The position numbers and the translations under genes are program-made. The notes beneath the pieces were generated by a model. The model worked only from the letters and a program-made list of their open reading frames with translations, searched no databases and was not told where the DNA came from. A DNA stretch of 64,000 nucleotides from Candidatus Eisenbergiella stercoravium. GTDB taxonomy: Bacteria > Bacillota > Clostridia > Lachnospirales > Lachnospiraceae. This document shows, in pieces, positions 28,881 through 35,717 of this stretch (its first letter is position 1; each line of letters starts with the position of its first letter). The stretch is from assembly GCA_019113175.1 (NCBI GenBank), contig DXHY01000029.1, positions 22,419 through 86,418 on the forward strand, in the 5' to 3' direction.

Positions 28881-29371
28881 AAAATTTTTTCGAACAGCCA
28901 GTGGGAGAAGGGAGCCGCGGCGAAGAAATTCCACAGAAATGCCATGGGGAAATTCTTCAGAACGGTTCCCACCCAGATGGCGGGAAGCTGCACCCAGGAT
29001 GCGCCGCCCAGAATGACGCTGAAAAGAATGGAAGCCACCAGGCTCATGGTGGGGCACATGACGGCTACCGTCCCACCCTGGCGGAGCAGCCGGCAGAAGT
29101 ACGGATTGTCCTTTGCCGGGTCACAGTGGCGGGCAGCAAACGCCGCGCCGAGCCGGTTGCCCCAGAGACTGGAAAACAGAAGGACAAACAGGCCCATGTA
29201 GGCGGCTTCCTTTAACGCCTCCCGGAATACGATGTTCGTCATGCTGCTGAACCCTCCGGGCTGCAGTGAAAATCCCATCTTAATGGCCATGTTGTAGACC
29301 TCCATGCCGTATGCCATCGCATAGGACATGATCACTCCGAAAATAATTCCCTGCGTTTTGGTTTTTATCAT
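28868..29371 (-). CDS. DUF2798 family membrane protein
   Basis: 167 residues with four predicted membrane helices in two similar halves, each beginning with a helix of the type GIIFGVIMSYAMAYGMEVYN, the DUF2798 pattern. The function is unknown; the duplicated two-helix layout suggests a small channel- or carrier-like fold. The start is ATG 29371 with AGAAGGT about 9 bases upstream; longer in-frame frames are not membrane-like. A divergent promoter pair upstream separates it from the small membrane protein gene. Confidence 0.75.
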   Translation of the reverse strand: MIKTKTQGIIFGVIMSYAMAYGMEVYNMAIKMGFSLQPGGFSSMTNIVFREALKEAAYMGLFVLLFSSLWGNRLGAAFAARHCDPAKDNPYFCRLLRQGGTVAVMCPTMSLVASILFSVILGGASWVQLPAIWVGTVLKNFPMAFLWNFFAAAPFSHWLFEKIFQNS

Positions 29372-29611
29372 AAAAATCGTACCTTCTTTCTGCGATTGAA
29401 TCGCCGGTTTCATGTACAGCACAGAAGCGGCCTCCGGTTGGTTTCGGCCACCGGGAGCTTCGTTCGGAAACGAATTTTCCCTCATGAAAAAAAGCATACA
29501 ACATCCCGAAATGGGATATCATACGCTTTGCTGAAAAACTGTGCTACACGATTGGTTTCAGTAAACCACATTTTTTCGGAAAAAGTCAAGCGGGAATTTT
29601 CAGAAGGCTTT
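29372..29611. other. Divergent regulatory region, no gene
   Basis: Holds the 5' leader and probable promoter of the DUF2798 gene and the lead-in to the opposing promoter. No coding frame with a ribosome binding site was seen. Confidence 0.6.
29560..29589 (-). promoter_or_regulatory. Candidate promoter of the DUF2798 gene
   Basis: Reading the minus strand: TTGACT (29589-29584), 18 bases, TTTACT (29565-29560). Confidence 0.5.
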
Positions 29612-29640
29612 TTGACAGAAGGAAGGAATGGTGCTATTAT
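29612..29640 (+). promoter_or_regulatory. Strong promoter before the small membrane protein
   Basis: TTGACA (29612-29617), 17 bases, TATTAT (29635-29640) with a TG extended -10. Confidence 0.85.
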
Positions 29641-29643
29641 AAA

Positions 29644-29669
29644 ATTTAGTTAGTTAAAACTAACCAAAT
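29644..29669. promoter_or_regulatory. Palindromic operator over the transcription start
   Basis: The core GTTAGTT-AA-AACTAAC (29649-29664) has flanking matches giving 11 of 13 paired positions over 26 bases. It lies just after the -10 box, where a repressor would block initiation. The GTTAG/CTAAC half-sites resemble DtxR/IdeR-type iron boxes; the identity is inferred only. Confidence 0.6.
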
Positions 29670-29727
29670 GGAGTCAAAGAAACCTGGAGTTTCATAGGAT
29701 AAAACAGGAATGTAAGGAGGAACGTTT

Positions 29728-29874
29728 ATGGCAGTTGGAATTATCTGTGTGGTTCTGATCGTGATCGGAGTATTTGCAATCAAACATTATGCCTGGAAGC
29801 TGGTACGCGGCTGCGGAGGAAACGATGGAGAAAAAGGAGAAAAACTTCACCAAAAGGGAAATCTGTGCTAAAAT
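29728..29874 (+). CDS. 48-residue single-pass membrane protein
   Basis: A small gene with AAGGAGG (29714-29720) 7 bases before the ATG. The protein starts with one hydrophobic helix (GIICVVLIVIGVFAI) followed by a basic-aromatic segment, a short CGG motif and a Lys-rich tail. The layout resembles the tiny proteins found beside FeoB, but it has fewer cysteines and no feoB is present. It is the first gene behind a strong promoter and operator, and the antiporter gene follows after 68 bases, so the two are probably co-transcribed. Confidence 0.6.
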
Positions 29875-29942
29875 AAGGGAAAATACAGAAGACCGCAGCG
29901 GGATTTTGCGGAAGCTTCGAAGGAACAAGGAGGATGTGTCTC

Positions 29943-31298
29943 ATGGCAGCGGCACAGATTTTGGCCGTGATTATATTCGCGGTGATGTTTCTTTTGATTG
30001 TCAGTGAGAAGATCGAGCGGCATGTGGTATCCCTCGGCTGCGGGCTTTTGATGATGGTGCTGGTATTCGGCATCTGCATGAGAAGCCCGTCGGCGATCTG
30101 GAACACACTGAGTCTGCAGAATTTTTTCTCCCTGGATTTCTGGTATCAGGCTGGAGAAGCCGGAGAATCCTCTTCCGGAATCAACTGGTCCACGATCCTG
30201 TTCATCGCGGGCATGATGCTGATGGTGGAAGGAATGGGAAAGGCAGGATTTTTCCGCTGGCTCTGTCTGGAGCTTGCAAGGCTGGTGAAGTACAGAACCA
30301 TACCGCTGTTTGTGGTCTTCATGGTGATGAGCAGCGTTCTGGCCATGTTCATCGACAGCATTACGGTGATTCTGTTTCTGGCCGCGGCGACGGTGGAGCT
30401 CGCAAGGCTTCTGAAGTTTAATCCGGTCCCCATGATCATTTCGGAGATCTTCTGCGCGAATCTGGGCGGATCGGCCACCATGTGCGGAGATCCGCCGAAT
30501 ATTATTATCGGAACATCGCTGGGATATTCTTTCGCGGATTTCATCACGAATACGGGCGTGATCGCGGCGTTTTCCCTGATTCTGGTGATTTTCTATTTCT
30601 TTTTCTGCTTCCGGAAGGAGCTGGAAAAGAACACGGGAGGAAAGGGAGAGATTTCCTGCCCGGACCCCAAAGACGCCATTGAAAACCGGAAGGACTTTGC
30701 GATCAGCAGCGCGATCTTCGCGGCGGCAGTCATTCTTCTGGTGACCCATGCCCAGACCGGGCTGACGGTGGCGACCATCGGCGTTTTCATCGGAGCGGTG
30801 ACGCTGGTGACCGCAGGACGGGAGGCCGTGGGACTTCTGAAAAAGGTGGATTACAAGACCCTGCTCTTCTTCGTCGGCCTGTTTATCGTGGTGGGAGGCC
30901 TGGAGCAGACGGGCATTCTGGAAATCATCGCGGGCTTCATCGCGGATGTCAGCGGAGACAACGCCATGCTGATGGTGGCGATTGTGCTGTGGATTTCAGC
31001 GATTGCAAGCGCTTTCGTGGATAATATCCCCTTTGCGGCTACCATGATACCGGTGATCCGGTCGCTTTCTGCGGCTCAGGGAGTGGATCTGTCCGTGCTG
31101 GCCTGGGCGCTGTCCATCGGCACCGATATCGGCGGAAGCGGAACGCCCATAGGCGCCAGCGCGAACGTGGTCGGTATTTCCGTGGCCGCGAAGGAGGGTC
31201 ATGTGATCGGTTGGGGAAAATACTGCAGATACGCGGCGCCTGCCACGGCGCTGGTGGTGCTGTTTTCCATGATCGCGCTTTACGTGAGATATTTCTGA
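29943..31298 (+). CDS. ArsB/NhaD-family (ion transporter superfamily) permease
   Basis: 451 residues with about eleven membrane helices in two halves. It carries the motifs of the NhaD/ArsB/CitM group: MFIDSITVILFLAAATVEL, GGSATMCGDPPNIIIG in the first half, and AFVDNIPFAATMIPVI and GGSGTPIGASANVVG in the second. These transporters exchange sodium, arsenite, dicarboxylates or other ions. The start is ATG 29943, 9 bases after AAGGAGG; ATG 29934 touches that site. It sits behind an operator-controlled promoter, so its cargo may be a regulated ion. Cargo unknown. Confidence 0.82.
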   Translation: MAAAQILAVIIFAVMFLLIVSEKIERHVVSLGCGLLMMVLVFGICMRSPSAIWNTLSLQNFFSLDFWYQAGEAGESSSGINWSTILFIAGMMLMVEGMGKAGFFRWLCLELARLVKYRTIPLFVVFMVMSSVLAMFIDSITVILFLAAATVELARLLKFNPVPMIISEIFCANLGGSATMCGDPPNIIIGTSLGYSFADFITNTGVIAAFSLILVIFYFFFCFRKELEKNTGGKGEISCPDPKDAIENRKDFAISSAIFAAAVILLVTHAQTGLTVATIGVFIGAVTLVTAGREAVGLLKKVDYKTLLFFVGLFIVVGGLEQTGILEIIAGFIADVSGDNAMLMVAIVLWISAIASAFVDNIPFAATMIPVIRSLSAAQGVDLSVLAWALSIGTDIGGSGTPIGASANVVGISVAAKEGHVIGWGKYCRYAAPATALVVLFSMIALYVRYF

Positions 31299-31357
31299 GG
31301 ACATCATGAGCCGGGAGCCGTCTCCGGGGCGGCAGAGAAAAAGGAAGGGGTGTACAT

Positions 31358-31954
31358 ATGGGGAAGCAGTTGATTCTTTCCATAAGCCGTGAATTCGGCA
31401 GCGGGGGGCATGTGATTGCGGAAGCGCTGGCGCGCAGGTTTGAGCTTGATCTGTATGACAATAACCTGCTGGAGCACATCGCGGAGGAAAAAAATGTGGG
31501 AGGCGATACGCTTAAGAAGTACGATGAGCGTCCGAAGAACAGGCTTTTTTCCAGGACAGTGCGCGGATATTCCAATTCCATTCAGGAAAATGTGGCGAAC
31601 ATGCAGTTCGATTTTCTGAAAAAGCTGGCGGAGGATGGAAAATCCTTTGTGGTGGTGGGACGCTGTTCGGAAACAATCCTGAAGGAATATGAAGGCTTCA
31701 TTTCCATCTTTGTTCTGGGGGACCGGGAGGTGAAGCGGGAGCGTATCATGCGCCTGTACCGCCTTTCCGCAGATGACGCGGAACACATGATGACGCGGAA
31801 GGACTGGGAGAGAAAATCCTACCATAACTATTACTGTAAGGAAAAATGGGGAGATTCCAGAAACTACGATCTCTCGATCAACAGCAGCAGACTCGGCATC
31901 GACAGGACGGTGGATCTGCTGGAAACCTATATCAGAGCCCGCATGGAGGAATAG
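31358..31954 (+). CDS. Cytidylate kinase-like family protein
   Basis: 198 residues. The N-terminal ISREFGSGGHVIAEALA is a P-loop variant typical of the cytidylate kinase-like family (PF13189). Later GRCSETIL and the DREVKRERIMR lid-like helix agree. True cytidylate kinase (Cmk) is a different protein; this family is common in Clostridia and its substrate is not established. AAGGAAGGGG lies upstream of the ATG. It begins 60 bases after the antiporter gene on the same strand. Confidence 0.85.
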   Translation: MGKQLILSISREFGSGGHVIAEALARRFELDLYDNNLLEHIAEEKNVGGDTLKKYDERPKNRLFSRTVRGYSNSIQENVANMQFDFLKKLAEDGKSFVVVGRCSETILKEYEGFISIFVLGDREVKRERIMRLYRLSADDAEHMMTRKDWERKSYHNYYCKEKWGDSRNYDLSINSSRLGIDRTVDLLETYIRARMEE

Positions 31955-32078
31955 CGGGGAGCGGGAACGCCGGATGGATTCATCAGAAGCGTTCCCGCTT
32001 TCCATGTCCGGGGAATTCGTATGCCCGGTGCGCTTTTTGCCGAAACATGAATATATTGAAAGAAAAAAGGTAAAATTC

Positions 32079-32705
32079 ATGTTTCAGGCTTTTCTGTTTT
32101 GTCTGGCCCTGTGTACGGACACCTTCGTGGCCGGAACCGCATATGGAGCGGACGGCGTCCGCATAGACTGGAAAAAAATGTGTCTCATGAACGCCATCGG
32201 CAGCCTGTGCCTTGGCGCGGCGCTGTGCCTGGGAACGCTGCTTCGAGGTCTTGTTCCGGAAACTGCTGTCCGTCTGATCGCCTTTGTCAGCCTTCTTTTT
32301 CTCGGCTGTGTCCGTCTTTCCGATTCTCTGATAAAAAATTATATCAACCGTCACTGCGGCGTGCGTAAGGACATTCATTTCTCTTTTTCCAGACTCAGGT
32401 TCATTCTGAGCATTTACGGAAATCCGACGGAGGCGGACGCGGACAGAAACCGCGTCCTTTCCATAAAGGAAGCGGCTTTTTTCGGATTTGCCATGTCCAT
32501 AGACAGCCTGGCGGCAGGAACCTTCGCCGCTTTTCTCCATCTCCCGGTCCTTTTTACCCTGGCCGCCTCCTTCTTCCTCGGAATGGCAGCGCTGTCGGGA
32601 GGACAGTGCATCGGAAGGAGGCTTTCCGCCCGTACCAGGAGGGACTTTTCCTGGGTGGGAGGCCTCCTTTTTCTGCTTCTTGCCTTCGGAAGGCTGGTCA
32701 GGTAA
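32079..32705 (+). CDS. ytaF: Sporulation membrane protein YtaF-like (MntP superfamily)
   Basis: 208 residues with six hydrophobic helices in two repeats, each carrying an acidic D-x-x-x-A-G motif (CTDTFVAGTAYG in the first, MSIDSLAAGTFAA in the second). This is the MntP-like divalent cation exporter fold. The central insert and length match YtaF, named for its sporulation role in Bacillus. The start is ATG 32079 with AAAAGG 8 bases upstream; the longer frame from 31974 is not membrane-like. It may export manganese or another cation. It ends at a hairpin. Confidence 0.78.
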   Translation: MFQAFLFCLALCTDTFVAGTAYGADGVRIDWKKMCLMNAIGSLCLGAALCLGTLLRGLVPETAVRLIAFVSLLFLGCVRLSDSLIKNYINRHCGVRKDIHFSFSRLRFILSIYGNPTEADADRNRVLSIKEAAFFGFAMSIDSLAAGTFAAFLHLPVLFTLAASFFLGMAALSGGQCIGRRLSARTRRDFSWVGGLLFLLLAFGRLVR

Positions 32706-32730
32706 AAGGACCCGGCAAAAAGCCCCGATT

Positions 32731-32768
32731 CCCGCCTGACGGCCTGCGGGCAAAGCCTGTCAGGCGGG
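32731..32768 (+). terminator. Hairpin after ytaF
   Basis: CCCGCCTGAC (32731-32740) pairs perfectly with 32759-32768. The T-run is weak, so termination is probable but not certain. Confidence 0.6.
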
Positions 32769-32799
32769 GAAAAGTCGTGCAAAAAAGCGCATTTATGTG

Positions 32800-32828
32800 T
32801 TGAAGCATTTCGGAAAGTGTAATATACT
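32800..32828 (+). promoter_or_regulatory. Promoter of the parvulin gene
   Basis: TTGAAG (32800-32805), 17 bases, TATACT (32823-32828). A second TATAAT at 32923-32928 with a poor -35 may be an additional start. Confidence 0.65.
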
Positions 32829-32961
32829 GTGAATATGTGCGAAAAAGGCGTGGCCAGGGCAGGAATTTGCAGGAAAACGTGTGAATCCGGCCGGCGTTCA
32901 CGATTGCTTCACATTTTTCAGGTATAATGCCTGTTTGAGAAATGCAAGGAGGAGAACTTAC

Positions 32962-34665
32962 ATGTCTAAGGAAAAACAGACAGAGGAACAGAGCGACAAG
33001 GTCGTAACCCGATACGACCGGAGAATGGAAAAGAGAAAAAAAGAGGAGGAAAAGGAACGCAGATCCTGGAAGCGTTTTCAGATAATCAGCATCGTCATTC
33101 TGGCGGCCATTGTGGTGTCCATCGTGTTTTCCCTTGGAACATCGTTCTATAACAGATATACCGTGCTGAACCAGACGTATTTCCGGGTAGGAGATCATGA
33201 CATAAGCAGACTGGAATACAATTATTACTTCAATAATGTATACAGCAATTATCTGAATATGTATGGCTCCTATGTATCCATGATGGGACTGGATACGACG
33301 GTGGATCTGGATGAGCAGACCTATCCCGGCAATGAGAACATGACCTGGAAGGATTATTTCGATCAGTCCGCGGTTGCCCAGATCCAGCAGATCAAGGCGA
33401 TGGCGGATGAGGCGAGGGAAAACGGCTTCGAATATGATCCCTCCGAGGATATGGCGGCCTATGAGACGGAAATTGCCGCGCAGGCAGAATCCGCTTCCGT
33501 ATCGGAAAGCGATTACTATACGCTGATGTACGGGGACTATGCGACACCGTCCAGAATCGAGAAATTCGTGGGAGAAAATCTTCTTGCCAGCGCTTATTAT
33601 AATCAGCTGGTGGAAGAAAATCAGCCTGCGGAAGATGAGATTACGGCTTATTATGAAGAGAATAAGAATACCTATGATACGGTGACCTACAGAAGCTTCT
33701 ATTTTGAAGTGGAGACGGATGCCGAAGAGGAGACCGCTTCCGAAGAGACCACAGCGGAGGAAACCACGACCGTTGAAGAAACGACGGCGGAGGAGACCAC
33801 TGCTGCAGAAGCAACAACGGCTTCAGAGACGGAAAGTGCAGCAACAGAGGAGACCACTTCGGTGGCGGAGACCACAGCTGCAGAAGAGACGGCTTCAGAG
33901 CAGGAGACTGCTTCTGTGGTAGAAACGGCTTCAGAGACAGAGAGCGCAGCGGAGGAAACCACGACCGTTGAGGAGACCGCATCCGAAGCGGAGGAGACCA
34001 CTGCCGCAGAGACAACCGAGGCTGAGACGGAGACCGAAACAGCTTCCGAGGAAGAGACCGGCATGACGGATGAGGAAATCGCGGCTGCAATGGACGAGCT
34101 GGAGGTTCAGGCAAACGAGATGGCCTCCCGGCTGGAAGCTGGAGAAGATTTCGAGGATCTCTGTGTGGAATATGCAAATGAGAAGCAGAAGGATACCTAC
34201 GGCGGGGAAGAGGACGGAAGCCTGACTGAAAATGGAAGCTACTATGGAGCGCCTTCCGTGGCGGCTGACTGGCTGTTTGACGAATCCCGTCAGGAGGGCG
34301 ATATCACCGTTCTTGAGTCGGAGAGCATGCACAGATATTATGTGGTACAGTTCATTTCCAGACAGAATGATGAAGAGGCGACCAACGAAGCAATCGGGAA
34401 CCTGCTTGCCAGCCAGACTGTGAGCGAGCATGTGATGGAAATCGCTGAGACATATACGGTAACGGATGTGGCGGGAGATCTCCATTATCTGACCGTGCCG
34501 GAGGAGACGGAAACCGGAACTGACGAGACTGCGGAGACGGAAAGCACGGATGCCGCAGAGACGGAGGAAACCGTGGCTGCCGAGACGGAAACGGCGGAAG
34601 AGACAACCGCTGCCGCAGAAGAGACGGCTGAGGCGGAGGAGAGCACCGCTTCGGACGCGCAGTAA
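32962..34665 (+). CDS. Membrane-anchored parvulin-type peptidyl-prolyl isomerase with Glu/Thr insert
   Basis: 567 residues. A basic N-terminus leads to one membrane helix (about residues 38-58), then a SurA/PrsA-like N-domain (about 65-245) and a parvulin domain. The parvulin domain is interrupted: its first strand (TYRSFYFEV, near 245) is separated from helix 1 (DEEIAAAMDELEVQANEMASRLEAGEDFEDL) by about 115 residues of almost pure Glu/Thr/Ala/Ser (252-366). The rest (GGEEDGSLTENGSYYG ... GDITVLES ... YYVVQF) is intact. A second Glu/Thr tail closes the protein. It likely helps fold secreted proteins outside the membrane. AAGGAGGA lies 8 bases before ATG 32962. Confidence 0.82.
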   Translation: MSKEKQTEEQSDKVVTRYDRRMEKRKKEEEKERRSWKRFQIISIVILAAIVVSIVFSLGTSFYNRYTVLNQTYFRVGDHDISRLEYNYYFNNVYSNYLNMYGSYVSMMGLDTTVDLDEQTYPGNENMTWKDYFDQSAVAQIQQIKAMADEARENGFEYDPSEDMAAYETEIAAQAESASVSESDYYTLMYGDYATPSRIEKFVGENLLASAYYNQLVEENQPAEDEITAYYEENKNTYDTVTYRSFYFEVETDAEEETASEETTAEETTTVEETTAEETTAAEATTASETESAATEETTSVAETTAAEETASEQETASVVETASETESAAEETTTVEETASEAEETTAAETTEAETETETASEEETGMTDEEIAAAMDELEVQANEMASRLEAGEDFEDLCVEYANEKQKDTYGGEEDGSLTENGSYYGAPSVAADWLFDESRQEGDITVLESESMHRYYVVQFISRQNDEEATNEAIGNLLASQTVSEHVMEIAETYTVTDVAGDLHYLTVPEETETGTDETAETESTDAAETEETVAAETETAEETTAAAEETAEAEESTASDAQ

Positions 34666-34713
34666 GCGAAGCAGAGCGTATAGAGTATATCAACCAGAAA
34701 ACAGAACAGATAG

Positions 34714-34763
34714 AAGGGCTGCCGCCCGGCTGGAGATGAAGGGAAAGCCGGGCAGCAGCCCTT
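34714..34763. terminator. Bidirectional terminator between convergent genes
   Basis: Arms 34714-34731 and 34746-34763 pair over 18 bases with one mismatch. It lies between the parvulin gene and treR, which converge. Confidence 0.8.
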
Positions 34764-34769
34764 ATTTGC

Positions 34770-35498
34770 TCAGATTCTGCGCACCGCGTTGTCCTGAAAC
34801 CGGAAATAATCCGGGCGGTGCCGGGACTGGGTGTATTCGAACATGATGCCGTTGCTGTCGAAGGTATGGCTGGTTACCACTGCAAGACAGTTATAATCAT
34901 TCAGATTCAGTTCCAGATATTTTTCATCGATTTCCGTGACCTTTTCCACGGTCATGACTCTCTGGCTGTTCACGATCGTTACGTGCAGTGTCTTTTCCAG
35001 ATATTCGTAAATGGATTGTTCCGCAATTTCCCTGGTCAGACCGGGTATAATACGTTTCAGAAAATAGTTGTGATTGAGAATCAGCGCCTTACCGTTCAGA
35101 TAATGAACCCGCTGGATGTAGAACAGCTCCGTACCGGGCTCAAAGCCGGTGGTTCGGGCAATCTTCCGGTCAGCGGTGAGCTCGGTAAAAAGAACCACCT
35201 TTGTGCGTCCATTCTGATGATTGCGGATGGAGGATTCCCGGAAGGATTCAATGCTTCCGATGGTGAAGGAGGACTGTGGAACAGGACGGTAGATATTGCG
35301 TACGCCCTTGCCCTGCACGGTCTGTACGTAGCCGTCTGTTACAAGGCCGGCGATGGCCCTCCGGACGGTGTTTCGGGAACAGCCGTAGATTTCCACCAGG
35401 CGGTTTTCCGAAGGGAGCAGCTCCTGAAATTCATAGGTTTCGGATTCAATTTTATTTTTCAGATCCCGGTAAATAGCATCGTATTTTGCTGCAGGCAT
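34770..35498 (-). CDS. treR: Trehalose operon repressor, GntR/UTRA family
   Basis: 242 residues. An N-terminal winged helix (LPSENRLVEIYGCSRNTVRRAIAGLVTDGYVQTVQGKGV) is followed by a UTRA effector domain from about residue 85. It is divergent from the trehalose PTS gene, and palindromes centred on TGTTTAAACA lie in its own leader and in the PTS promoter. In Firmicutes, TreR releases DNA on binding trehalose-6-phosphate. The start is ATG 35498 with CAAGGAG upstream; a longer frame would run through the operator. Confidence 0.92.
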   Translation of the reverse strand: MPAAKYDAIYRDLKNKIESETYEFQELLPSENRLVEIYGCSRNTVRRAIAGLVTDGYVQTVQGKGVRNIYRPVPQSSFTIGSIESFRESSIRNHQNGRTKVVLFTELTADRKIARTTGFEPGTELFYIQRVHYLNGKALILNHNYFLKRIIPGLTREIAEQSIYEYLEKTLHVTIVNSQRVMTVEKVTEIDEKYLELNLNDYNCLAVVTSHTFDSNGIMFEYTQSRHRPDYFRFQDNAVRRI

Positions 35499-35517
35499 AT
35501 AAACTCCTTGACTGACT

Positions 35518-35527
35518 TGTTTAAACA
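35518..35527. promoter_or_regulatory. TreR operator O1 in the treR leader
   Basis: TGTTTAAACA, a perfect 10-base palindrome matching the cores of the two operators at the treP promoter. It is placed for autoregulation of treR. Confidence 0.75.
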
Positions 35528-35542
35528 TTTTTACCACCACTC

Positions 35543-35570
35543 ATTATAGAGAAATGTGGAAAAAAGTCAA
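35543..35570 (-). promoter_or_regulatory. Promoter of treR
   Basis: On the minus strand TTGACT (35570-35565), 16 bases, TATAAT (35548-35543). Confidence 0.75.
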
Positions 35571-35607
35571 GGCAGACAATTTTTATGGATGTTTTTGAAG
35601 AAAAGGG

Positions 35608-35636
35608 TTGACCTGTTTAAACAGGTGTGATAGGAT
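35608..35636 (+). promoter_or_regulatory. Promoter of the trehalose PTS operon
   Basis: TTGACC (35608-35613), 17 bases, TAGGAT (35631-35636) with a TG extended -10. Operator O2 overlaps the -35 and spacer. Confidence 0.75.
35611..35626. promoter_or_regulatory. TreR operator O2 (treP promoter)
   Basis: ACCTGTTTAAACAGGT, a perfect 16-base palindrome inside the promoter, placed to block RNA polymerase. Confidence 0.85.
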
Positions 35637-35639
35637 GAA

Positions 35640-35653
35640 CTTGTTTAAACAAG
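35640..35653. promoter_or_regulatory. TreR operator O3 (treP start site)
   Basis: CTTGTTTAAACAAG, a perfect 14-base palindrome at about the transcription start. Its centre is 28 bases from that of O2, roughly 2.7 helical turns, so cooperative binding is possible. Confidence 0.85.
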
Positions 35654-35717
35654 ATCGTAATTTACGCCGCCTGGGGCGGCCGCTCGAACCACAGGTTCGC
35701 GCTGAAAGGAGAAAAAG

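Noticed and set aside
33641..34177. Minus-strand Ser/Pro- or Val/Ser-rich frames opposite the parvulin insert
   Set aside because: They arise from the repetitive GAG/ACC codon pattern of the Glu/Thr insert.
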